NCBI RefSeq assembly: GCF_004354365.1
Contig: NZ_SJCY01000005.1
Span: forward strand, 166,806-230,805
Direction: 5' to 3'
Length of the DNA: 64,000 bases
Source of the DNA: Pedobacter changchengzhani
Lineage (GTDB): Bacteria > Bacteroidota > Bacteroidia > Sphingobacteriales > Sphingobacteriaceae
Both the position numbers and the translations under genes were made by a program. This document shows, in pieces, positions 51,888 through 60,724 of this stretch (position 1 is its first letter; each line of letters opens with the position of its first letter). The notes under the pieces were generated by a model, which did not search any database, had not been told where the DNA came from, and saw nothing but the letters and a program-made list of their open reading frames with translations.

Positions 51888-54179
51888 TTAAAAAGGATAT
51901 CCTATACCAATATTATAAATTATATTTTCCTGTCTGTACACTTTATCCCCGAAGTTAATTTTATCAATTACCAATCGTTCACCTTTAGGATTGTAAGGTT
52001 TTCTAATTGGTATCGCAGCATCCAAACGGACTACAAATATTTTCGCATCAACGCGTAATCCTGCACCAGTACCAACTGCTAATTGATCGATTATATTTTT
52101 AACTTTAAATTCTGACCCAGGTCTCAAGGGATCTTCTTTTCTTAACCATATATTTCCTGCATCAACAAACAAAGCACCGTAAAGAATACTTACAATTTTA
52201 AACCTTAATTCGGTGTTCAACATAATTTTAACATCGCCACCTTGATCTGCAAAGATTGCATTACTTGGTACTCTGTAAGTTCCAGGACCTAACGATCTAG
52301 CTGGAAATGCTCTAATGTCATTACTTCCGCCAGCAAAAAACTGTTTAACAAATGGGAGGGAGGTACTATTGCCATAAGCATAACCGTAACCCACGTTAAA
52401 TCTATTTGCCCAAGTTACATTGCGGGTAATTTTATAGTAATCACGTAAATCGGCTTCTGCTCTAATAAATTGAGTTAATGGCGTTTTAAATAACGATTTT
52501 TTGCCGTTGCCATCCGTTGGTACAAATAAACCCCAAACATTACCACCAGTTTCTAAACCACCAAAAAAGTAAGTGGTATTTCTACGTGCTTGATCCATTT
52601 GATTCGTAAACGTAAAATTGTAATTGCTACCAATGATGAATTGGTTATCTAACGTGGTTCTTAATAATGGATTTGTGACCAAAATACGAGTCTTTGTAGT
52701 ATCACTAGGAAAACTCGTGGCAACATAATTTACAGATATTGGGTTGAAATTATGTTCTTTATGCAGATTCTCTTTGAAGTTATAACCGAACTCAGCCTTA
52801 AAAGCATTGAGCGTATACTCCGATCCTCTATTAAGCATTTGATAAGAAAGAGATGCTATAGTTTTCGGTATAAAAGCATTTGTTACATTAGGTTTATAAA
52901 AAGGTATAATAAATTGAGGAAAAGTTAATTTAGCCTCTCCGGTAAGCGACAATGTGTTTTTTCCTTTTGATGTTCCTTTTGTCTGTGTTTCGAAACCGCC
53001 ACTAGCACTGATGTCTAATTGCTCAGCACCTCTAAATAAATTTCTTGTGGTTTGCGTAATTTTAACTTCCGAGCCTACAAAATTATTTGATTTGCTGGTT
53101 CCGAGTACTGAAAAAGTTAATGAGTTTTTTTTGAGTGGTGTTAAGTAAATGTTTAAATTTAGTTCGTTGTTCCTAAAACTATCTAATGGCAGAAATTCTG
53201 CTCTAACATCTTGAAAAGCACCAATATTAACCATACGGTTTAAAGATTGATTATGGTCTTTACGGTTATAGAGTTCTCCTTTTTGAAAAAACACCAGTCG
53301 ATCGAAAAGCTTGGGTTTAAAAGTATTTTTATTGTCGTAAATTTTAAAATCATTGTAATCCAACGGTTTTAATTGTCTCAATAAACTATCTCTCCTTAAC
53401 GTGTAATTTGGATAAATGTTAATATCTTTAATGGTGTAAGGCTTTAAGGCGGCGTCTGGCGCAATGTCTTTTACTTTCAGTGTGATATTTACCATGTTTT
53501 TACCGATGGTACTATCAACTTGTAAAATCAAATAATCCGGACTAAAATAAAAAAAGCCTTTCTCTTTTAAGTCATTGTCAATCCTAACGCGTTCATTCTT
53601 ATAGGTATCTAAATCGTAAAAATTACCAACTTTTAACAAAGTATTGGCTTTGTTTTCATTAATAATTTTAGTTAAAGTGCCAGTATCTGCGGGGAAAGTA
53701 ACTTTGTTTATTTTATACCTAACGCCGGTATTTACAGTATAAATCGCCTTGCCTTTTTTTCCTTTTGTAACGGTATCGCCAGTAACAGTACTTTGTAAAT
53801 AACCACTACTAATTAAGTAACTTGTTAAAACATCGTTGTTAAACTTTATTTTTACCTCTTTTAATAATACCGGTGGTTCGCCTTTTCTTCTCAACCAACT
53901 TCTAAAACCTTTTGGTTTTTTTGGCTCGCCAGCTAAATTGTAAATCAGTAGCTTGTACTTAATCCCCAATATAGAAGTATTTGGACGCGGTCTGGTTTTT
54001 GCCTCCAAATCTTTTTTTACATCTTTTTGGTTTGCAATTCTAGTAGAAGAATCTGGATTAATAATGATATCCGCGCCGGTGTACAGAAACTGTCCGGGTT
54101 TAAGATTTCTTGTTGTACTACAGCCTGCCCAAACTAAGCAGACCATTATAAATAAGCTCGGTCTAATTAGTTTTTTCAT
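51888..54179 (-). CDS. tamL: TamL: lipoprotein Omp85-family outer-membrane protein
   Basis: An outer-membrane barrel of the Omp85/BamA-TamA family, 763 residues. Unlike proteobacterial TamA it begins with a lipoprotein signal peptide (FIMVCLVWAGCSTTRN, lipidated Cys20), the form called TamL in Bacteroidota. POTRA repeats span about 90-380 (for example VLLKEVKIKFNNDVLTSYLI), and the C-terminal 16-strand barrel includes FAGGSNDIRAFPARSLGPG, the conserved lid-loop/strand region, and ends in a terminal aromatic Phe. It should work with TamB to insert outer-membrane proteins or move lipids. The start overlaps the 3' end of tamB by 17 bases, so they are coupled. Confidence 0.92.
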   Translation of the reverse strand: MKKLIRPSLFIMVCLVWAGCSTTRNLKPGQFLYTGADIIINPDSSTRIANQKDVKKDLEAKTRPRPNTSILGIKYKLLIYNLAGEPKKPKGFRSWLRRKGEPPVLLKEVKIKFNNDVLTSYLISSGYLQSTVTGDTVTKGKKGKAIYTVNTGVRYKINKVTFPADTGTLTKIINENKANTLLKVGNFYDLDTYKNERVRIDNDLKEKGFFYFSPDYLILQVDSTIGKNMVNITLKVKDIAPDAALKPYTIKDINIYPNYTLRRDSLLRQLKPLDYNDFKIYDNKNTFKPKLFDRLVFFQKGELYNRKDHNQSLNRMVNIGAFQDVRAEFLPLDSFRNNELNLNIYLTPLKKNSLTFSVLGTSKSNNFVGSEVKITQTTRNLFRGAEQLDISASGGFETQTKGTSKGKNTLSLTGEAKLTFPQFIIPFYKPNVTNAFIPKTIASLSYQMLNRGSEYTLNAFKAEFGYNFKENLHKEHNFNPISVNYVATSFPSDTTKTRILVTNPLLRTTLDNQFIIGSNYNFTFTNQMDQARRNTTYFFGGLETGGNVWGLFVPTDGNGKKSLFKTPLTQFIRAEADLRDYYKITRNVTWANRFNVGYGYAYGNSTSLPFVKQFFAGGSNDIRAFPARSLGPGTYRVPSNAIFADQGGDVKIMLNTELRFKIVSILYGALFVDAGNIWLRKEDPLRPGSEFKVKNIIDQLAVGTGAGLRVDAKIFVVRLDAAIPIRKPYNPKGERLVIDKINFGDKVYRQENIIYNIGIGYPF

Positions 54180-57100
54180 CTTCTACTTTTTGATTCATTT
54201 TTTTAATTCTCTTTTTTCTACTTTCAAAAATTTGCTTAAACTTATTGTAATCAACCACAAGCGTAAAGCCAATTCCTGTTTCAATAATTTGTCCTTCAAC
54301 AATTCCTTCTGTTTGGTTACGTCTGTACGCACGTAAGCGGTACCTGCCATCTGCAGAAAGTGCATATTCTACATTAACATTACCCGCAATGTTTGATGAG
54401 TTTTGGTCGCCTGTTTTTGCGCCTTCTAGCCCAAACGAACTACCAACGGTAACGGTTAAACGATCGTTCAGTAATTTTTTCGATAAGCCTACTTCCAAAT
54501 CGGTTTTTTGTTGCAATGCACCCGACGAATAATCTTCTGATGAATTTACGCCAAAGTTAATATCAACACCTTGAATTAAATCTGAAGCCAAATTATTTAG
54601 CTGTTCAGTTAAAAGCTTACTCACACTAGATCGTGCAAGCGTTGAAACGCCTCCGCCACCACCTACTAAACTTTGGAAAGGATTGTTTGCAATAAATCTA
54701 TTCAAGGCCAACAAAGCAAAAACTTGTTTATTCAGCTCGCTTTCATCTCTGTTAACATTCAACAATTTTGTGTAAACCACGCCACCCAAAGCACCGCGTT
54801 CATTTTCGGGTAAATCTAATCTGAATGATATAATTGGTTTCAGAAGTTCACCTGTCATCATTAAATAAACCTGAAATGGCAATTTAGTTTTGGCTTGTGC
54901 GTAACTTGGATCGTTGAGTAAATCGATAGGCGCGGCGTTAACCTCATAAACTGCCGTTAAATTTACATTTGCGGTAGTGGGCTCGCCTGTCCAAATTATA
55001 GTACTTCCCTTAACAATTTTAAATTCTTTTTTGCCAAGCGGGCCAACGGATAAATTATAAGATCCGTCAATTATTTCATATCGTCCTGTTAAGCTTATTT
55101 TCCCACTTTGATCCATAGTGGCATTCAAATTCGCATCGCCTTTAACTTTTAGCGCATCTCCATTTGATGGATCTACAACCACATTAAGTTCGGCTTCTGG
55201 ATCTATAACCACTTTAGCTACTAAGTTTAATCCTTTAATTGGCGATTTAGTCAAACTGTCAACATTTAACGCTTTTTTGCCGTTAAACGGTGGCGCATCG
55301 GCATCAATAAATTGTACAATGCCTTTTTGATCGATTATGGATGGATCATTTTCTGGTATGGCAAAGAAAAATTTTGTTCCCTTATCAATTTTAAGGTTCA
55401 TATTTACATCCGGGCGATTTAAATCACCTCGAACTTTGATGTTACTTGTAATAAACACCGTACCGTAAATTAGTTCATTATCGTCGGATGTAGAGTTGAT
55501 TGCTCTAAAATTCTTCATAGCAATATCCAAACCAAATTTGTAATTTTTGTAATCGGTTGTGTAAACTTTACCGTCTATTGTAGCTTTCTGATTCAACGAA
55601 TCGATCAGCGTAAAATTATTAAAGCCAATGCCATCGTTATCGAATGTGATGGTTTCTTTTGGCAAACGGAAATATGAATTTACATAAGCAACATTTATAC
55701 CTGCGTTGTTAAACGTTAAATCGCCTAAAATTTTTGGGGCAGTTAGTGCGCCTTTAACTGTAAGTGCTCCACTTAGCGTTCCTGTTCCATTTCGCAATTG
55801 CCCTGCCGATACGCTTTCGATGTTTTTAAGGTCTATTTTATCGATGTTTACCTTCAAATCTAACGCACTCTCGGGTTTAGTATAATAAAATCCATTCGCT
55901 CTAATTTCATGCACACCCGTAAGCGCCATATTTATTTCAAAAGCATTTGTGGTATTGTTGTTAACCGTTAAACGCATGGTACCCAATTGGTCTTTCTGGT
56001 AGCGAAGCTGATCAACAGTAAGGTTAGCTTCAAATTTTGGATTGCTAGCTAAATCTTTCACATTGGCAGTTCCATTTAATCTGCCACCAACAAGGGTAGT
56101 ATCTGTTTCGGCAAATTTAGTAAGTGTTTCCAGTTGAAAATCTTTAAACTCAACCTTTAATGGTGCGTTTGGTACAACCGGATTGCTGTTAATAGATAAA
56201 GATTGACCAGAATTGCTGATTTGAAACTGATTAACAGCAATTCCAGATTTACCAAATTGGATGTAATTATCAGGCGAAACCATCCATTTCTGGTAATTTA
56301 ATAACAATTTCTGTGGATCGAGATTAAAACGAAAATCTTTGTTAATGGATTTAAAGTTTCCACCAATTGTATATTTATCTTTTAATTTGCTGTCGCGAAG
56401 AAAAATATTAACGCCTAAATTATTGTTTGCTGCATCTCCACTTATTTCTGAATTATATAACTGTATAGAAGGACTTTGAATGCTTTTTAAGTTTAAAGCA
56501 TAATCTAATTTCCCATTATCGTTATTTACATTAAGTTTAGTACTGTCTAATTTAAAAGTACCATAAACTATCTGCGGAAAGTTTGCGCGAATTTTTAAGC
56601 TGTCTTTTTGCGTATCAATCAAACCATAAAACTGCGATGATTTAAAAGTTGTTAATTGTGGCACAAAGTTTTTTAGCAATTTTGAATCATAAATCTGCAC
56701 AAAAAATCTAAACCGCTGGTCGGGAATTTTAGTTACCGTACCAAAAGTATAATATTTATTTATTTGATTGATAATGGCACTGCCAACTTTAGTGAGTTGA
56801 TATTTTCCATCTATCTTAGCAGAAAGCACTTCCGATTTTAAGGTTAACTCGTTAGAAGTTGCCGTAGATTTTGCTTTAATTGAAATGGTATCTACAATAA
56901 TTCGTTGTTGATCTTTTACAATTTGTAAGCTAGTTGCATCAATCGTACCGTTTAAATAATCAGGGTTGGCAGTGGTTAAATTAACTTTTATTACGCCAGC
57001 GGCACTTAAAACCGTAGGACTAAAATTTAAAGCCTGAAGGTTAACTTCTTTTAAATTTAGATTTGCCTTAACTGACGGATATTTGCCAGCCAAGTTTACT

Positions 57101-59154
57101 TTAGCATCCAAAACAAAATTTGCATTTTTATCGGGCATGCTGCTTTTAATGTTGATATTTTGATTGGCGTAATTACCAGCAACTAGCAAATTACGATAAG
57201 TATATTTATTGTAGTATGCACTCAATACTTTAGCGTTAAACTTTGCATTAATCTTTTTAGGGTCTAAGCCCGAGCCAACAACATCGGCTTTTGCCGAAAC
57301 TCTTCCAAGTTTATCTTGCATTTTTAAAAGCTTGCCAACATTAAAATTGATTAGGTTAACGTTTGCTTTATAACGTTCGTTACCTTTCGGTCCGTTTAAA
57401 CTCGCTATCAAATCTGCGCCACCCATATCTGTTTGAATTTTTAGGTTGGTGTTAAAATCACTCATCGAACCTTTAAAATTACCTTTTGCATCAATTACAT
57501 TTGGCAACTCAATAGTTGGCGGTAACGATTTTTTCGGAACCACAACCAAAATATCAGCTTTTGTTACATGAAGTTTTTTGATGTTTAAATCGAGAAATGT
57601 TTTTTTGATATCAGGTAAACCCTTTGCAGTACCACTAATATCAATCTGCGTATTTTTTAAGCCAATAATTTGCAAACGAGGAATGTTTAGATTGTTCAAA
57701 TAACCATTAACATCGGCATTTAATTTTACGGTTTCGTTTCGGTAAGCAACCGGAATGGCATCGCTAAAAAACCCAGCATCTTTAAGTCCGATGGTTGTGT
57801 TTTTAAAATTCAAGCTCAGTTTCACTCTTTCAGGATGTTTTGTTAAATCATCCATGGATGTGAAATTCAATTCGGTTGCATTCTCAATACTGGTATTTGG
57901 TGTTTTTAAAACGAAGTTGGTCAGCTTAATCTGCCTATTATTATAAATTGCATTTCCTTTTAAGTCCGTTAAAATAAAGCCACTTTTATCTTTCAACGAA
58001 CCGTTTTTGACGTTTGCTTTAATTCCGGCAGCACTATACGTTAAATCTGTAGCGCCCAAACTTAGTCCGTTTATTTTTAAGTGATTAAAGTCTATTCCTT
58101 TTGGCGCTGGTTTCGCCCCTAAATTATCAAATTGTACAATATTATCGTTAAAGCTGATATTTTTAATCATTAACGCCAAAGGCGATTTTTTGGCAAGTAC
58201 TGTATCTTTAACCTTTTTTAAATCGTTTGATGGAGCAGGCTTAAACGCAAAAAGGATATTCGATTTGTTCAGTTTAGCATCATCAGCAGTGTATTTGCTA
58301 TTGGTTAAATCTACTTTTAAGTTAACAAAGCCTAAATCATTTATATCGGCAATGGCTTTGGTGGTAGAAAGCTCATCGTTATAATTAACTTTTACATTGG
58401 CGAAAGCAAAATTTTCTACTTCGATTAATGGAAGTTTACCATCCTTTTTCTGAGTACTATCAACCGAATTTTTTATGTTCTGCACCAATTCCGTTAGCGG
58501 TTTTTGTTGTAAATAAGCTAGGGAAGTATTTTTTAAAGTTAAATTTTTGATTACATAATGCTGATTGGCTAGGTCGAAATCTTTTATTTTGGTTTTAAAT
58601 TCTCCCAAATATAATTTCACATCATTACCAGCCACATCATCATGGTAATTTATGCTAATATCCTCAAACGAAGCTTTATCAATAGAAAATTTTAACGCCG
58701 AGGTGCTGTCTTTATCTACTTTATCTTGAGGTTTTTTCTGGTCGCTCATAAATGCATCAACCAAAAATGAGAAATTGAATGTTGTATCGGGATTGATGCG
58801 CTTCACGTTCGCACGGATAGTTTTTAGTTCAATGTTATTGATTTCAACAGTATTTTTCAGCAGTTTGAATAAGTTAATATCAACCGCTAATTTTTCTGCA
58901 TACAGCAAGGTATCTCCTTTTTGGTCGGCGATGTAGAACTTATTCAAAACTACATCTTTAGGCAACGCAATTTTGATGCTTTCTAGGCTAACTTCTGTTT
59001 TTGTTTTGTTTTTAAGATAGTTTATGGCTTTATCCTTTACAAAATTTTGTACAGCAGGAATATTTAAAGATAGTGCGACAGCAACTATCAATATAATGAT
59101 AGTCGCAACTATCCAAAGTATTATTTTTAAACTTTTACGTACGTATTTATTCAA
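54163..59154 (-). CDS. tamB: TamB: translocation and assembly module protein, partner of TamL
   Basis: A 1663-residue inner-membrane-anchored protein. One N-terminal helix (ILWIVATIIILIVAVALSLN) is followed by an enormous periplasmic beta-rich region of AsmA/TamB type. The C-terminal TamB (DUF490) domain is clear: KEFKIVKGSTIIWTGEPTTA with NVNLTAVYEV, LLNVNRDESELNKQVFALLA, SVSKLLTEQLNNLASDLI and GLSKKLLNDRLTVTVGSSFG. ATG 59154 gives MNKYVRKSLKIILW, a basic start before the helix. The gene overlaps tamL, which fixes its role as the TamL partner. The other TamB-like protein at 17047-21480 is shorter and unpaired. Confidence 0.94.
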   Translation of the reverse strand: MNKYVRKSLKIILWIVATIIILIVAVALSLNIPAVQNFVKDKAINYLKNKTKTEVSLESIKIALPKDVVLNKFYIADQKGDTLLYAEKLAVDINLFKLLKNTVEINNIELKTIRANVKRINPDTTFNFSFLVDAFMSDQKKPQDKVDKDSTSALKFSIDKASFEDISINYHDDVAGNDVKLYLGEFKTKIKDFDLANQHYVIKNLTLKNTSLAYLQQKPLTELVQNIKNSVDSTQKKDGKLPLIEVENFAFANVKVNYNDELSTTKAIADINDLGFVNLKVDLTNSKYTADDAKLNKSNILFAFKPAPSNDLKKVKDTVLAKKSPLALMIKNISFNDNIVQFDNLGAKPAPKGIDFNHLKINGLSLGATDLTYSAAGIKANVKNGSLKDKSGFILTDLKGNAIYNNRQIKLTNFVLKTPNTSIENATELNFTSMDDLTKHPERVKLSLNFKNTTIGLKDAGFFSDAIPVAYRNETVKLNADVNGYLNNLNIPRLQIIGLKNTQIDISGTAKGLPDIKKTFLDLNIKKLHVTKADILVVVPKKSLPPTIELPNVIDAKGNFKGSMSDFNTNLKIQTDMGGADLIASLNGPKGNERYKANVNLINFNVGKLLKMQDKLGRVSAKADVVGSGLDPKKINAKFNAKVLSAYYNKYTYRNLLVAGNYANQNINIKSSMPDKNANFVLDAKVNLAGKYPSVKANLNLKEVNLQALNFSPTVLSAAGVIKVNLTTANPDYLNGTIDATSLQIVKDQQRIIVDTISIKAKSTATSNELTLKSEVLSAKIDGKYQLTKVGSAIINQINKYYTFGTVTKIPDQRFRFFVQIYDSKLLKNFVPQLTTFKSSQFYGLIDTQKDSLKIRANFPQIVYGTFKLDSTKLNVNNDNGKLDYALNLKSIQSPSIQLYNSEISGDAANNNLGVNIFLRDSKLKDKYTIGGNFKSINKDFRFNLDPQKLLLNYQKWMVSPDNYIQFGKSGIAVNQFQISNSGQSLSINSNPVVPNAPLKVEFKDFQLETLTKFAETDTTLVGGRLNGTANVKDLASNPKFEANLTVDQLRYQKDQLGTMRLTVNNNTTNAFEINMALTGVHEIRANGFYYTKPESALDLKVNIDKIDLKNIESVSAGQLRNGTGTLSGALTVKGALTAPKILGDLTFNNAGINVAYVNSYFRLPKETITFDNDGIGFNNFTLIDSLNQKATIDGKVYTTDYKNYKFGLDIAMKNFRAINSTSDDNELIYGTVFITSNIKVRGDLNRPDVNMNLKIDKGTKFFFAIPENDPSIIDQKGIVQFIDADAPPFNGKKALNVDSLTKSPIKGLNLVAKVVIDPEAELNVVVDPSNGDALKVKGDANLNATMDQSGKISLTGRYEIIDGSYNLSVGPLGKKEFKIVKGSTIIWTGEPTTANVNLTAVYEVNAAPIDLLNDPSYAQAKTKLPFQVYLMMTGELLKPIISFRLDLPENERGALGGVVYTKLLNVNRDESELNKQVFALLALNRFIANNPFQSLVGGGGGVSTLARSSVSKLLTEQLNNLASDLIQGVDINFGVNSSEDYSSGALQQKTDLEVGLSKKLLNDRLTVTVGSSFGLEGAKTGDQNSSNIAGNVNVEYALSADGRYRLRAYRRNQTEGIVEGQIIETGIGFTLVVDYNKFKQIFESRKKRIKKMNQKVEDEKTN

Positions 59155-59534
59155 AGCTAAATGAATTTGATGGTTTTGTAGGAACTAAAATTATGCTGCT
59201 AAGATAGGCAGAATTTCAACTTACTAAATAATACAAAAAAAAGTCCAAATTGTTCAAATTTTTTGAAAATTTAATTGTTTTGATATTTAGTTGGTATGAA
59301 TTTGTTTTTCGGGTAGACGATTTCTAACCGAATAACATTTTAAATCGCTGGAAACACAATAAATGGCCATTCTGAAAATAAATATTCAACAGCAACGATT
59401 GGCCATGTTAACATAACAATTTTATATAATATTTTTTTTAAAAAAATTGCAGTGAATCGTTTTAATAGAAAAAATAAACTACATTGTACGCCCACTAAAA
59501 AAATTAGTATTGGTGGGTTATAAAACATTTAGGA
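59155..59534. other. Divergent promoter region; no gene recognised
   Basis: About 380 AT-rich bases separate tamB (minus) and the cytidine deaminase gene (plus). TATCTTAG on the minus strand near 59199-59206 is one mismatch from the -7 consensus and could serve tamB. Nothing repeat-like or coding is evident. Confidence 0.45.
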
Positions 59535-60020
59535 ATGAATTTAGTAGATTTAAATATAAGCTTTGAGCGGTATGCCGATATCAAAGAACTAAACGAGAGC
59601 GATCATTTACTTTGCAAACAATCTGAGCAGGCTTTGTCGAGTTCTCATTCGCCTTATTCAAAGTTTAAGGTAGGTACCGCTATTCAGTTGGCGAGTGGTG
59701 AAGTTATTTTAGGCAGTAATCAAGAAAATTTAGCGTATCCATCGGGTTTATGTGCAGAACGTGTGGCTTTGTTCACAATAGGCGCTACTTATCCAAACGC
59801 CGTGATAGAAAGTATGGCTGTTACTGCTCAAACCAGCGAATTTGAAATTTTAAAGCCAATTACTTCTTGCGGTGGTTGTTTGCAAGTGATGGTGGAGTTT
59901 GAGAGGAGGCAAAATAAACCAATTGCCGTGCTTTTTTATTGTTTAAATGGCGAAGTTTTAAAGGTAAATACGGTTAAAAGTTTAATCCCATTCGCATTTG
60001 TTGAAGACGGGTTGGGTTAG
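59535..60020 (+). CDS. cdd: Cytidine deaminase
   Basis: It deaminates cytidine and deoxycytidine to uridines in pyrimidine salvage. The 161-residue product is the homotetrameric type. HSPYSKFKVGTAIQL is the substrate loop. The zinc site is Cys73 and catalytic Glu75 (GLCAERVALF) with Cys112 and Cys115 (ITSCGGCLQVM). The usual PCG-x-C reads SCGGC here, a mild change. ATG 59535 begins MNLVDLNISFERYADI. The stop codon TAG is the first three bases region of the 130-bp tandem repeat that follows, so the repeat starts exactly at the end of the gene. Confidence 0.94.
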   Translation: MNLVDLNISFERYADIKELNESDHLLCKQSEQALSSSHSPYSKFKVGTAIQLASGEVILGSNQENLAYPSGLCAERVALFTIGATYPNAVIESMAVTAQTSEFEILKPITSCGGCLQVMVEFERRQNKPIAVLFYCLNGEVLKVNTVKSLIPFAFVEDGLG

Positions 60021-60595
60021 TTATGAGTGATGAGTGATGAGAGATGAGTATTCTGCTCGCCAAACCAACAAGTCAAAAAACAATTCGTTATGCACTCATT
60101 TTGGCAAACCAAAAAACGAAATATATTCTTTTTTGGAGATGGTTTTTTAGTTATGAGTGCTGATTTATGAGTGATGAGTATTCTGCTCGCCGAACCAACA
60201 AGTCAAAAACCAATTCGTTATGCACTCATTTTGGCAAACCAAAAAACGAAATATATTCTCTTTTGGAGATGGTTTTTTAGTTATGAGTGATGAGTTATGA
60301 GTGATGAGTACTCTGCTCGCCGAACCAACAAGTCAAAAAACAATTCGTTATGCACTCATTTTGGTAAACCAAAAAAGCGAAATATATTCTTTTTTGGAGA
60401 TGGTTTTTTAGTTATGAGTGCTGATTTATGAGTGATGAGTATTCTGCTCGCCGAACCAACAAGTCAAAAACCAATTCGTTATGCACTCATTTTGGCAAAC
60501 CAAAAAACGAAATATATTCTTTTTTGGAGGTGGTTTTTTAGTTATGAGTTATGAGTATTCTGCTCGCCGAACCAGTCAGTCAAAAATCTTAAGCT
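60019..60595. repeat. Minisatellite: four 130-bp units plus a partial fifth
   Basis: Units begin at 60019, 60149, 60279, 60410 and 60540 (periods 130, 130, 131, 130). Each runs AGTTATGAGTGATGAGT... TTCTGCTCGCCGAACCAAC ... CGTTATGCACTCATTTTGGC ... TTTTTGGAGATGGTTTTTT. Units 2 and 4 share GTGCTGATTTATGAG and CAAAAACCAATTCG, while 1 and 3 share CAAAAAACAATTCG. This points to duplication of a 260-bp dimer. It fills the space between cdd and the topoisomerase A gene; 60596-60724 is AT-rich leader. Confidence 0.9.
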
Positions 60596-60724
60596 TAATG
60601 CATTCCTTTCGGACTAACTAAAAAACAAACCAACCAAAAAACTAAAAAACCAAATGTGAATAACCTAACCTCATACACTAAAATCATTTTTGTTATATTT
60701 ACAGCTGCCAATTTTTGTAGATAA

